A stretch of DNA of 64,000 bases from Bacillota bacterium (GCA_023442465.1 JAEZZQ010000036.1:1-64000), one strand, 5' to 3'; numbered from the stretch's first letter, positions 44,662-53,470 are shown. Made by a program: numbers and translations. The notes: generated from the letters alone by a model not told the origin.

Positions 44662-46065
44662 ATGGGTGGATTTTTTGGAGTAGCATCGAAAAGTGATTGC
44701 ATGTTCGATTTGTTTTTCGGAACGGACTATCACTCTCATCTGGGAACGAGACGGGCTGGTATGGCGGTGTATGGGAAAAAAGGATTTGACCGTTCGATCC
44801 ATAATATTGAAAATGCGCCGTTTCGTACGAAATTCGATAAGGACGTAAATGAAATGAGCGGAAATATGGGTATCGGGTGTATTTCCGATTATGAGCCTCA
44901 GCCGCTGATCGTGCGTTCCCACCACGGTACCTATGCGATAGAGACAGTTGGAAAAATAAACAATATGGATGAAATCGTGGAGAAGATTTTCGCCACCGGG
45001 CATTCTCATTTCCTCGAAATGAGCGGAGGGGATATCAATGCGACGGAGCTGGTCGCGGCAGTAATCAACGAGAAGGATAATCTGGTGGAAGGCATAAAGT
45101 ATGCGCAGGAAATCATAGACGGTTCCATGACTATGCTGATTATGACCTCCAAGGGGATTTATGCCGCCAGAGACCGTTTGGGAAGGACCCCGGTTTCTAT
45201 CGGAAAAAAGAAGGATGCTTACTGCATATCTTTTGAGAGCTTCGCTTATTTGAATCTGGGCTATACCGAGGAAAAGGAGTTAGGCCCCGGAGAAATTGTA
45301 ATCATCACACCGGAGGAAATGCATACTCTTGCAGCTCCGGGAACCGATATGAAGATATGTACCTTTTTATGGGTGTATTACGGGTATCCCTCCTCTTCCT
45401 ATGAAGGAATCAGTGTGGAAGGGATGAGATATAACTGCGGTGCGCTGCTGGCCAAGCGCGATGATGTGAAGCCGGACATCGTGGCGGGAGTGCCGGATTC
45501 CGGGACTGCGCATGCCATCGGTTACTCCAACGAGTCAGGAATTCCCTTTTCCAGACCTTTCATTAAGTATACCCCTACGTGGCCGCGTTCCTTTATGCCC
45601 ACGATTCAGAGCCAGAGAAACTTAATTGCAAAGATGAAGCTGATTCCGGTGCACGATTTGATTCAGGATAAAAGCCTGCTCTTAATCGACGATTCTATCG
45701 TCCGTGGCACACAGCTTAGGGAGACTACCGAATTTTTATATCAGAGCGGTGCCAAGGAAGTACATATCCGTCCGGCATGTCCGCCTCTTCTGTACGGCTG
45801 TAAATATTTGAATTTTTCCCGCTCCACTTCAGAAATGGATTTAATTACCAGACGGGTCATCAAGGACTTGGAGAGGGAGGGCAGATTTACACAACTAAGC
45901 GCCTATTCCGATCCGGAGACAGAGGAATATAAGGAGATGCTCGGGCGTATCAGTAAGGAGCTGAATTTTACCTCCCTTCGCTATCACAGACTGGATGATA
46001 TGATAGAGGCGGTGGGCATTGATAGGTGTAAGCTGTGTACTTATTGCTGGGATGGAAAAGAATAA
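44662..46065 (+). CDS. PurF paralogue lacking the glutaminase active site
   Basis: 467 aa. It aligns with PurF along its length, but begins MGGFFGV: the nucleophile Cys1 is Gly, HVRYSTAG is replaced by GCISDYEPQ, AHNGNL by AIETVGKIN, and TIDSEV by DINATEL. The PRPP motif LLLIDDSIVRGTQL and all four iron-sulfur cysteines (MKICTFLWVYY, LLYGCKYL, RCKLCTYC) are kept. It may use free ammonia, bind PRPP as a sensor, or form mixed complexes with PurF. Between purB and an HD hydrolase gene, in the purine cluster. Confidence 0.85.
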   Translation: MGGFFGVASKSDCMFDLFFGTDYHSHLGTRRAGMAVYGKKGFDRSIHNIENAPFRTKFDKDVNEMSGNMGIGCISDYEPQPLIVRSHHGTYAIETVGKINNMDEIVEKIFATGHSHFLEMSGGDINATELVAAVINEKDNLVEGIKYAQEIIDGSMTMLIMTSKGIYAARDRLGRTPVSIGKKKDAYCISFESFAYLNLGYTEEKELGPGEIVIITPEEMHTLAAPGTDMKICTFLWVYYGYPSSSYEGISVEGMRYNCGALLAKRDDVKPDIVAGVPDSGTAHAIGYSNESGIPFSRPFIKYTPTWPRSFMPTIQSQRNLIAKMKLIPVHDLIQDKSLLLIDDSIVRGTQLRETTEFLYQSGAKEVHIRPACPPLLYGCKYLNFSRSTSEMDLITRRVIKDLEREGRFTQLSAYSDPETEEYKEMLGRISKELNFTSLRYHRLDDMIEAVGIDRCKLCTYCWDGKE

Positions 46066-46077
46066 GGAGTAAAGCGA

Positions 46078-46758
46078 GTGAAAAAAGAAGTCTTTAGCAT
46101 GCTCGAAGCCCATATGCTGTCTTGCATGAAGGACAGCGCACATGATAAAGAGCACATTTACCGTGTATTGTACGAGGCCTTGGATATCGCACAAATGCAG
46201 CAGGATGTGGATTATGATGTTTTGATTGCCGCCTGCCTGCTGCATGATATCGGCAGGCAGGAACAATTTGAAGACCCGGCGCTGTGCCATGCGCGGGTAG
46301 GTGCAAAGAAGGCATACAGTTTTTTAGTGGAGCAGGGGTTCTCCAAGGAATCCGCGGATAAGGTTTCCGCGTGTATTCTGACCCACCGCTATCGAAAGGA
46401 TAACCTTCCACGAAGCATTGAGGCTAAGATTTTATTCGATGCCGATAAAGTGGATGTTACCGGTGCTATAGGCATTGCACGCACTCTTGTATACAAAGGG
46501 CAAGTATCGGAGCCGCTGTATTCTACGGGACCGGGGGGAGAAATTTTGGATGGAACTGACGATACCTGTCCTTCTTTTTTTCAGGAATACAAATATAAGC
46601 TGGAAAAATTGTACTCCGGTTTCTTAACGGAAAGAGGCGCTGAAATTGCAAAACAGAGGCAAGAGGCGGCCGTTGCTTTCTATGAGAGCATTTTGAGAGA
46701 AGCTAAGGGGTCTTACCAAAAGGGACTGGATTACCTGGACAGGTACATGGATGAATGA
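46078..46758 (+). CDS. HD-domain phosphohydrolase
   Basis: 226 aa. Metal motif: HDKEHIYRV, CLLHDIGRQ, ILTHRYR and FDADKVD, as in small YedJ-type HD proteins acting on nucleotides or phosphodiesters. GTG 46078 start with AAGGAG upstream, 12 bases after the PurF paralogue, so both are probably made from one transcript. A nucleotide substrate linked to purine metabolism is plausible but unproved. Confidence 0.85.
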   Translation: MKKEVFSMLEAHMLSCMKDSAHDKEHIYRVLYEALDIAQMQQDVDYDVLIAACLLHDIGRQEQFEDPALCHARVGAKKAYSFLVEQGFSKESADKVSACILTHRYRKDNLPRSIEAKILFDADKVDVTGAIGIARTLVYKGQVSEPLYSTGPGGEILDGTDDTCPSFFQEYKYKLEKLYSGFLTERGAEIAKQRQEAAVAFYESILREAKGSYQKGLDYLDRYMDE

Positions 46759-46783
46759 GGGCTGTAAATGAATTTGCTTCGTG

Positions 46784-47050
46784 AAAATTGCTTTGAGGTA
46801 GCAGTTTTTGGTAATTACTTTGGGATATATGCTTTGAGGTAGTTGCTTTTGAGTAAATGCTTTTGGGTAGTTGCTTTTGAATAAATGCTTTTGGGTAAAT
46901 GCTTATGAGTAAATGCTTTTGGGTAGTTGCTTTTGAGTAAATGCTTTTGGGTAGTTGCTTTTGAGTAATTGCTTTGAGGTAGTTGCTTTTGAGTAATTGT
47001 TTTTTGGATAGTTGTTTTGAGGTAATTACTTTGAGGAAGTTACTTTCTTA
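46784..47050 (+). repeat. 14-bp minisatellite between the HD gene and purA
   Basis: About 18 copies of a 14-bp unit, alternating GTAGTTGCTTTTGA and GTAAATGCTTTTGG, so a 28-bp higher-order period is visible. Copies decay at both ends. No long open frame crosses it and 14 is not a multiple of three. It begins 26 bases after a stop codon. Confidence 0.9.
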
Positions 47051-47104
47051 CATTGCCTTGGTCTTTATATTTTTTAAAAAAAAATAATATAAGAACAGAT
47101 TATG

Positions 47105-47316
47105 TTACTCATAAATAACATTGATTTTATTTATGAGTAATTTTATTGTATAATTGTAAAGTATCCGGGAGGAGTAAAGATTGTGATGCCCCGGCATACT
47201 AGTGTATTGACTTGTTTCTATTGAGACTAGACTGCAGAACTCCTAGTCGAAGGAGGAACGGGACCGTACATTTTATGGAACAAGGGAAAAACCAAGTTTG
47301 CAGGAGGAAATCGACT
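47105..47316 (+). promoter_or_regulatory. purA upstream region: 12-bp inverted repeat, -10 box and leader
   Basis: TTACTCATAAAT at 47105-47116 and ATTTATGAGTAA at 47129-47140 form a perfect inverted repeat. A consensus TATAAT follows at 47149-47154, without a clear -35. The leader of about 155 bases contains GACTAG/CTAGTC arms (47225-47248 region) and two AGGAGG-like sites. The dyad could be an operator overlapping the -35 region. It does not match the purine riboswitch pattern. Confidence 0.5.
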
Positions 47317-48609
47317 ATGGTAAAAGCAGTTGTCGGCGCTAACTGGGGCGACGAAGGAAAAGGTAAAATTACGGATATGCTTGCACAGGAGGCGGATATT
47401 ATCGTTCGTTTTCAAGGAGGAGCAAACGCAGGGCACACGATTGTGAACAACTACGGTAAGTTTGCGCTCCACACGCTGCCCTCAGGGGTATTCTACGACC
47501 ATACGACCAGTGTGATCGGCAATGGAGTAGCCTTGAATATTCCGGTTCTTTTTAATGAAATCAAGTCTATTACGGATAGGGATGTGCCGATGCCCAAGAT
47601 TCTGGTGTCGGACAGAGCCCAAATTGTAATGCCCTATCATATCTTGTTCGACCAATATGAGGAAGAGCGGCTGGGTGGAAAATCCTTCGGTTCTACCAAG
47701 TCCGGTATTGCTCCGTTTTATTCTGATAAATATGCGAAAATAGGCTTTCAGGTAAGTGAGCTTTTCGATGAGGATCTGTTAAAGGAAAAAGTTGTAAGGA
47801 TTGCGGAAGCGAAAAATGTGCTTTTGGAGCATCTGTATCATAAGCCTTTGCTCGATCCTGAGGAGCTGTTCTTGACGCTTCGCGGCTATAAGGAAATGGT
47901 GGAGCCATATGTATGCGATGTATCCGCCTTTTTGGATCAGGCGATAAAGGAAGGGAAGACGATATTGCTGGAGGGTCAGCTCGGTACGTTAAAAGATACG
48001 GATCACGGCATTTATCCTATGGTGACATCTTCCTCTACGCTGGCTGCTTACGGCGCGATAGGAGCCGGGATTCCTCCTTATGAAATAAAAGAAATCATTA
48101 CGGTTTGCAAAGCATATTCTTCGGCAGTCGGCGCAGGTGCTTTCGTATCTGAAATTTTCGGAGAAGAGGCGAATGAACTCAGACAAAGAGGCGGCGACGG
48201 AGGAGAATTCGGCGCTACTACAGGACGTCCCCGCCGCATGGGGTGGTTCGACTGTGTCGCTTCCAAATACGGCTGCAGGCTGCAGGGAACTACCGACGTG
48301 GCATTCACGGTTCTGGATGTCCTGGGCTATCTGGACGAGATTCCTGTTTGCATAGGTTATGAAATCGACGGCGAAGTGACGACTCAGTTCCCCGTAACAG
48401 CGAAGCTGGAGAAGGCGAAGCCGGTACTTAAAGCGCTGCCGGGCTGGAAATGCGAAATCCGCGGAATCAAGACTTATGAAGAGCTTCCGGAGAATTGCAG
48501 GAATTATATCGAGTTCATAGAGGAGCAAATCGGTTATCCGATTACGATGGTAAGTAACGGACCGGGAAGAAATGATATTATCTATAGAAAGAGCCTTTTA
48601 CAAAAATAA
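47317..48609 (+). CDS. purA: Adenylosuccinate synthetase
   Basis: 430 aa, full length. VVGANWGDEGKGKITD is the GTP/IMP site with catalytic Asp, NAGHTIV the His site, and GATTGRPRRMGWFDC the IMP loop. Converts IMP to adenylosuccinate. ATG 47317 has AGGAGG upstream; the longer frame from 47212 adds an unrelated tail and was rejected. Own promoter, so AMP synthesis can be set apart from the purC-F-B transcript. Confidence 0.96.
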   Translation: MVKAVVGANWGDEGKGKITDMLAQEADIIVRFQGGANAGHTIVNNYGKFALHTLPSGVFYDHTTSVIGNGVALNIPVLFNEIKSITDRDVPMPKILVSDRAQIVMPYHILFDQYEEERLGGKSFGSTKSGIAPFYSDKYAKIGFQVSELFDEDLLKEKVVRIAEAKNVLLEHLYHKPLLDPEELFLTLRGYKEMVEPYVCDVSAFLDQAIKEGKTILLEGQLGTLKDTDHGIYPMVTSSSTLAAYGAIGAGIPPYEIKEIITVCKAYSSAVGAGAFVSEIFGEEANELRQRGGDGGEFGATTGRPRRMGWFDCVASKYGCRLQGTTDVAFTVLDVLGYLDEIPVCIGYEIDGEVTTQFPVTAKLEKAKPVLKALPGWKCEIRGIKTYEELPENCRNYIEFIEEQIGYPITMVSNGPGRNDIIYRKSLLQK

Positions 48610-48615
48610 TAAAGT

Positions 48616-48652
48616 GCCGCATGACCGCAAAAAGTGGTCATGCGGCTTTTTG
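48616..48652 (+). terminator. Terminator after purA
   Basis: GCCGCATGACC pairs with GGTCATGCGGC, followed by five T. Confidence 0.92.
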
Positions 48653-48769
48653 CTGAAGTGGCCGTGGTATGGCGCGGAGTCTTGCAGGCGGGAAAAATAA
48701 ATAGTCAAGCTGTTAGGGATATGGTACAATAAGGAAAACGAAACGGGCATGAAAGCGTAAGGGCAGAGT

Positions 48770-49669
48770 ATGACGAATAATCTGGAATATTACAAGGTTT
48801 TTTACTACGCCGCGAAGCTGGGAAGTCTGACGATGGCGGCGGAGACGCTTTCCATATCCCAGCCGGCGGTAAGCCAGTCTCTGAAGCAGTTGGAGAGCCT
48901 TATCGGAACGAAGCTCTTTGTCAGAGTCTCTAAGGGAGTAAAGCTGACGGCGGAAGGCGCACTTTTATATAGCTATGTGGCAAAGGGCTACGAGCAGATA
49001 GAGCTGGGGGAAAAGAAGGTAGCGCAGATGCTCAATCTGGAATTAGGAGAAATGCGCATCGGTGCAAGCGATATGACACTTCGTTTTTTCCTGCTTCCGT
49101 ATCTGGAAAAATTTCATGAACAATATCCGGGAATTAAGGTTACGGTAACAAATGCCCCAACGCCTGAGACTTTGCATTATTTGCAGGAGGGGAAGATCGA
49201 TTTCGGTGTGGTAAGCACCCCTTTTGAGGCCGTATCCGGTATACAGGCGGTACGGGTAAAGGAAATAGAGGATATTTTTATTGCAGGCCGCAAGTTTATC
49301 CAATATAAAAATAAAACGCTGGACTTGAAGGACTTGGAAACGCTGCCGATTATTTCGTTGGAAAAGAAGACGAGCACAAGAAGCTATTTGGATAGTTTTC
49401 TCGAAAAAAACGGGGTAGTGATGAATCCGGAATTTGAACTGGCAACCAGTGATATGATCGTTCAGTTCACCCTGCGAAATCTGGGAGTCGGAAGTATTAT
49501 GAAGGAGTTTGCAGCGGAACATTTGGAATCAGGGAAGATATTTGCGCTTCGTTTTAATAAAATCATACCTAAGCGGCATTTTTGTGTTGTAACGGATACG
49601 GGAAATTTATTGTCCGCCGCCGCAAGAAATTTGCTGCAAATGATATGCAGCGATAAAGAGGACAGATAA
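48770..49669 (+). CDS. LysR-family transcriptional regulator
   Basis: 299 aa. Winged helix YYKVFYYAAKLGSLTMAAETLSISQPAVSQSLKQLESLIGTKLF, then a periplasmic-binding-like effector domain (about 90-290). AGGGCAGAG precedes ATG. No divergent partner gene shares its promoter, so its target is not given by context. Confidence 0.9.
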   Translation: MTNNLEYYKVFYYAAKLGSLTMAAETLSISQPAVSQSLKQLESLIGTKLFVRVSKGVKLTAEGALLYSYVAKGYEQIELGEKKVAQMLNLELGEMRIGASDMTLRFFLLPYLEKFHEQYPGIKVTVTNAPTPETLHYLQEGKIDFGVVSTPFEAVSGIQAVRVKEIEDIFIAGRKFIQYKNKTLDLKDLETLPIISLEKKTSTRSYLDSFLEKNGVVMNPEFELATSDMIVQFTLRNLGVGSIMKEFAAEHLESGKIFALRFNKIIPKRHFCVVTDTGNLLSAAARNLLQMICSDKEDR

Positions 49670-49704
49670 GAATAATTGCAAAAAGGCTTTAGGAGGAAAT
49701 GACA

Positions 49705-50307
49705 GTGATAAATACAATTATTTTTGATATAGGCAATGTATTGACAGGCTTTGAGTGGAAGGCATTTTTTCAAAAGTTCGGCTATTCGGAGGAAATACTG
49801 GACAGGATTTCAAAGGCTACGGTGGAGAGCGGAACATGGGCTGAATACGACAGAGGAGCTTTGTCGGACGAAGAGATTATGAATGCGTTCATCGCCAATG
49901 ATCCCGGCATTGAAAGGGAACTGAGGGAGTCGTTGGAAAATATTCAGGGAATGCTTATAAGATATGATTATGCGATTCCGTGGATAAAAGAGTTAAAAGG
50001 AAAGGGGTACCGGGTGTTGGTTTTGTCTAATTTCGCCAGCCGTGCTGACAGTGACTGCAAGGATGCCTTGGACTTCCTTGAATATGTGGATGGAGGAATA
50101 TTATCTTATAAGGAAAAATTTATTAAGCCTCAACCGGAAATCTATGAATTATTAATAGAAAGATATCAGTTGAATCCAACAGAGTGCGTGTTCTTGGACG
50201 ATACGTTAGCCAATTTGACGGCTGCGGAGGAATTCGGTATTCATACGGTTTATTTTCAGAACAAGAAACAGGCCGAGGCGGAGCTTGCCAGACTGGGAGT
50301 TAAGTAG
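49705..50307 (+). CDS. HAD-family hydrolase
   Basis: 200 aa. Motif I IIFDIGNVLTGFEW (as in YihX-type sugar phosphatases), motif II LVLSNFA, Lys in EKFIKPQPEIYE, motif IV VFLDDTLANL. A helical cap sits between motifs I and II. GTG 49705 is preferred: AGGAGG is 8 bases upstream, whereas ATG 49699 is only 2 bases from it. Phosphatase on a small sugar phosphate or nucleotide; substrate unknown. Confidence 0.85.
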   Translation: MINTIIFDIGNVLTGFEWKAFFQKFGYSEEILDRISKATVESGTWAEYDRGALSDEEIMNAFIANDPGIERELRESLENIQGMLIRYDYAIPWIKELKGKGYRVLVLSNFASRADSDCKDALDFLEYVDGGILSYKEKFIKPQPEIYELLIERYQLNPTECVFLDDTLANLTAAEEFGIHTVYFQNKKQAEAELARLGVK

Positions 50308-50337
50308 AAAAGTACATATGTTGTAATTCAGGGAAAT

Positions 50338-50362
50338 GATGCGCAGCACACTTTTATTTTGT
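50338..50362 (+). repeat. Deletion remnant of the REP-like repeat
   Basis: GATGCGCAGC is joined directly to ACACTTTTATTTTGTTA. These are the two ends of the 88-115-bp repeat at 5284 and 58687; the middle, bounded there by AGC on both sides, is gone. Confidence 0.5.
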
Positions 50363-50427
50363 TATGAATCCAGTGTACAACCGAAGTAAAATTTTGTGCG
50401 AAAGATAAAGTTTAATTGGAGGCTTAT

Positions 50428-52245
50428 ATGTTTAAATACTTAAAAGATAAACTAAGCAGGCACAAAAGCGATCCTTTTAAAAAAGAAGGTCTTAGGATAT
50501 GTGCAATATACTTTGTAATCGGGCTTTTTTGGATTTACTTTTCTGATAGGATCGTCAATTATCTCTTTAAAGAGGAACATATTATTTTAAAGGTGAATAC
50601 CTATAAAGGGACGGCTTATGTATTTTGTACGGCACTGATTCTTTATTTTCTCATTTCGGAACTTTTGAGAAAGGTGGAGATGATGAAAAAGAGGCTGAAT
50701 GAAAGTTACGATGAGTTGTCGGCTTCCAACGAAGAGCTGCAGTCCTATGTGGAGGAACTGACCGCTTCGGATGAGGAGCTGCGCACCCAGTACGAGCAAA
50801 TTGTAGAATATGGAGAAAAGCTTAGGGTAAGTGAAGAGAAATATAAGTCTCTGATAACGGAAATGCAATTAGGATTGGCTCTTTATGCAGGAAATCCGGG
50901 AGACGATCTCTATCATTATAAAGTGGTGGATACGAATTACAGTCATGAAGTTTTAACGGGATTCAAGCAGAAGGACATCATGGGGAAATATTTTCATGAA
51001 ATTCACGCGAACATGGAGCCGGAGAACGCTGAGAAGCTGATACATACTATTACCACCGGAGAGCCTACCCGCTACGAAAGACTTCAGAAAAAGACAAATT
51101 ATTATTACGAGATTATCGCTTATAGGCCTATGGACAACCAATTGGCAATTATCGTAAATGACATTACAAAGCGCAAGCAGGCGGAAGGACGGCTGAACTT
51201 CTTAAGCTATCATGACCAGCTTACGGGTCTGTTCAACCGCAGATTTTTCGAGCAGGAATTGGTTGCTTTGGATAAGGATGAGAATTATCCTCTTATGATT
51301 ACAATGATTGATATAAACGGACTAAAGCTGGTCAACGATTCCTTCGGGCATGCGACGGGTGATAAATATATTCAGATGGTGGCTAAGGTGCTCATTGAGA
51401 ACACGAGAGATCAGGACGTTGTGTGCAGACAAGCGGGCGACGAATTCATTATCTTTTCTCCGAAAACGGACGATGCACAAATGCAGAAGATTATTGAAGA
51501 TATGAACGAGGCAGCCAGAAAAATGGATGTCAATTCTGTACCTCTTTCGCTGTCCTTCGGTTACTGCGCGAAGAAAAGCAGCGATGAGCCGCTGCTGGAG
51601 GTTATGAAAAGAGCAGAAAGATATATGTATAAAAAGAAGCTGTTAGAAAGCTCCAGCGTAAAGGGGAAGACTGTCTATACGATCATGACTACGCTGCATG
51701 AGAAGAACCCAAGAGAGGAGCAGCACTCCCGAAGAGTTTCCCAGCTTTGCGAGAAGATGGGCGTTGCGATGGGTCTTAGGGATGATGAAGTGAAGGAGCT
51801 TCGAACGGTGGGGCTTTTACATGATATCGGCAAAGTAGCTATAGAAGAGGGAATTTTGAATAAACCCGGAAAACTGGACGAAATGGAATGGGAAGAAATC
51901 AAGAAGCATCCTGAAATAGGCTACCGGATACTGAGTACGGTAAGCGATCTTTCGGAACTGAGCGAATATGTGCTTTCTCATCACGAAAGATGGGACGGAA
52001 AGGGCTATCCCAGGGGACTGAAGGGAGAGGATATACCGCTTCAGTCGAGAATCATAGCCATTGCGGACGCATACGACGCGATGCGAAGCGAGAGAAGCTA
52101 TCGCAAGGCGCTGTCGAAAGAATATGCGGTCAGCGAGTTGGAAAAGGGAGCAGGAACCCAATTCAACGAGTCCTGTGTCAATGTATTTATCGAAAAAGTA
52201 GTGAAGGATGACGATATCTATGAGTGTGATTTGTGCAGCGTATAA
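50428..52245 (+). CDS. Membrane GGDEF and HD-GYP signalling protein with PAS-like sensor
   Basis: 605 aa. Two N-terminal membrane helices (about 23-40 and 58-78), a coiled coil rich in SNEELQSYVEELTASDEEL, a PAS-like domain (about 135-245), a GGDEF domain with RQAGDEFI (first Gly is Ala, a variant also known in active enzymes), and a C-terminal HD-GYP domain with LLHDIGKVAIEEGIL, SHHERWDGKGYP and DAYDAM. It could make and break cyclic di-GMP, or bind GTP for control of the hydrolase. ATG 50428 has TGGAGG 5 bases upstream. Confidence 0.9.
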   Translation: MFKYLKDKLSRHKSDPFKKEGLRICAIYFVIGLFWIYFSDRIVNYLFKEEHIILKVNTYKGTAYVFCTALILYFLISELLRKVEMMKKRLNESYDELSASNEELQSYVEELTASDEELRTQYEQIVEYGEKLRVSEEKYKSLITEMQLGLALYAGNPGDDLYHYKVVDTNYSHEVLTGFKQKDIMGKYFHEIHANMEPENAEKLIHTITTGEPTRYERLQKKTNYYYEIIAYRPMDNQLAIIVNDITKRKQAEGRLNFLSYHDQLTGLFNRRFFEQELVALDKDENYPLMITMIDINGLKLVNDSFGHATGDKYIQMVAKVLIENTRDQDVVCRQAGDEFIIFSPKTDDAQMQKIIEDMNEAARKMDVNSVPLSLSFGYCAKKSSDEPLLEVMKRAERYMYKKKLLESSSVKGKTVYTIMTTLHEKNPREEQHSRRVSQLCEKMGVAMGLRDDEVKELRTVGLLHDIGKVAIEEGILNKPGKLDEMEWEEIKKHPEIGYRILSTVSDLSELSEYVLSHHERWDGKGYPRGLKGEDIPLQSRIIAIADAYDAMRSERSYRKALSKEYAVSELEKGAGTQFNESCVNVFIEKVVKDDDIYECDLCSV

Positions 52246-52258
52246 AGAAGAGGAGCTT

Positions 52259-52501
52259 TTACTCCTCTTCATCCTTTAAAATATCCATGGACGCGATAGT
52301 GTGCTTGTCCTTGAGCTTGCCGTAAAGCCATATGTAAATCCATAAGAGAATGGGCAGGCCGATGGTCGCCACGAGGCAGGCTTGGAAAAGAGTGCCTGAG
52401 CCGGGGAAATCCAGCAGGGCAATAACAAAGGTAGCTACGTATAACAGAACCAGTAGAACGATGCAGATCCAAGCTGCAATCTGTTTCGATTTTTTCTTCA
52501 T
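52259..52501 (-). CDS. Small two-helix membrane protein
   Basis: 80 aa. MKKKSKQ start, helix AAWICIVLLVLLYVATFVIALL, loop, helix ATIGLPILLWIYIWLY and an acidic end. GGAG lies 6 bases before ATG on the minus strand. The longer open frame to 52693 runs through a terminator and is rejected. No known function; converges on the GGDEF/HD-GYP gene with only 13 bases between. Confidence 0.65.
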   Translation of the reverse strand: MKKKSKQIAAWICIVLLVLLYVATFVIALLDFPGSGTLFQACLVATIGLPILLWIYIWLYGKLKDKHTIASMDILKDEEE

Positions 52502-52570
52502 AGGAACTCCGTTTCTTATTTCATATTTTATACATAACATAACACACTCCGCATGAAATGGAAATAATAA

Positions 52571-52612
52571 AAGTCCCCGAAAATGTATTTTTACATTCCC
52601 GGGGACTTTTTT
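52571..52612. terminator. Strong hairpin terminator
   Basis: AAGTCCCCG pairs with CGGGGACTT; six T follow on the plus strand and an A-run precedes. It lies upstream of the minus-strand small gene, so it probably ends plus-strand transcripts or is bidirectional. Confidence 0.75.
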
Positions 52613-52724
52613 AGGGGAGGATAAGTATTTTTTCTTATCTTGGGTAGTTATCAAAGGAGGGGGTTCCTTTGATAGTTTTATTATTGACGGCATTTTCGGC
52701 TTTATTCATAAAAAATAAAAAAAA

Positions 52725-52753
52725 TTTACTTTTTTTAAAAAATATTATATACT
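52725..52753 (+). promoter_or_regulatory. Promoter of the SEC-C gene
   Basis: TTTACT, 17-bp spacer, TATACT; 91 bases before ATG 52845. Confidence 0.65.
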
Positions 52754-52844
52754 ATCAATAGTTTGGACATAGTTTTCTGTTTTTAACGGAATAGTCAACT
52801 CGGATTTGAAGAAAAATATATAATAAGCAGAAGGTGGTATTACA

Positions 52845-53348
52845 ATGGCATTATTAAAACAGTGGCATGACATGGCCTATTCGGAAACAGCCAATAAAGG
52901 CGATTTACAAAGACTCTGGGCAGATTATTTCCAGAAAGAGAAGGAAATTTATGCAAAGCTTCTGGAGAATCCCGAGGAAGTAGTAAAAGGTACCGTGAAG
53001 GAACTGGCTGAGAAGTTTGATGTTGATATTATGACGATGACAGGATTTCTCGACGGAATCAACGAGAGCCTGAAGGCAGAGAACCCCATCGATGAGATGG
53101 AGGAGGACACGGAAGTATCTCTTGATTTCGATAACGAGCTTCTTTATAAGAATATGGTCGGTGCAGGTGCGGACTGGCTGTACGAGCTGGAAGAGTGGGA
53201 AGATATTTTCGACGAGGAAAAGAGAAAAGAGCTTTATAGAATACAGAAGGCTTCTGCCACGATTGTAAAAGGCGCTAAGACATATCCTAACGATCCCTGC
53301 CCTTGTGGAAGCGGCAAGAAATATAAAAAATGCTGCGGCAAAAAATAG
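52845..53348 (+). CDS. SEC-C metal-binding protein
   Basis: 167 aa. Helical acidic body and a C-terminal SEC-C motif, DPCPCGSGKKYKKCC, which binds zinc as in the tail of SecA. The body (VDIMTMTGFLDGINESLK) is that of a clostridial family often annotated only by this motif. It may attach to ribosomes or SecA-like partners. AGGTGG before ATG. Confidence 0.85.
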   Translation: MALLKQWHDMAYSETANKGDLQRLWADYFQKEKEIYAKLLENPEEVVKGTVKELAEKFDVDIMTMTGFLDGINESLKAENPIDEMEEDTEVSLDFDNELLYKNMVGAGADWLYELEEWEDIFDEEKRKELYRIQKASATIVKGAKTYPNDPCPCGSGKKYKKCCGKK

Positions 53349-53373
53349 TTACTGTGAACGGAGTGAACAGTAA
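53349..53373. repeat. Palindromic repeat
   Basis: TTACTGT and ACAGTAA flank GAACGGAGTGA. It directly abuts the SEC-C stop codon. The opposite-strand copy is at the left window edge (1-19). Confidence 0.65.
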
Positions 53374-53392
53374 TAAAAAATAAGAATAAGTC

Positions 53393-53421
53393 TTTACAGA
53401 TTAAAAAATGTAGCATAGAAT
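53393..53421 (+). promoter_or_regulatory. Promoter of the T-box/thrS unit
   Basis: TTTACA, 17-bp spacer, TAGAAT; 50 bases before the T-box leader. Confidence 0.6.
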
Positions 53422-53470
53422 AATAATAAGCAATGAAATATGGATAATACAAGGAAGAGAAGAGTAAGAT

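Noticed and set aside
46784..47050. CRISPR array
   Set aside because: The repeats are contiguous without unique spacers; no cas genes.
47155..47316. Purine riboswitch before purA
   Set aside because: The conserved loop-loop pattern and core bases of the guanine/adenine aptamer could not be found.
47212..47316. 35-residue N-terminal extension of PurA
   Set aside because: Adds an unrelated tail before the conserved start and ignores the AGGAGG site before ATG 47317.
52502..52693. N-terminal extension of the small minus-strand membrane protein
   Set aside because: Would cross the hairpin terminator at 52571-52612; a good binding site precedes ATG at 52501.
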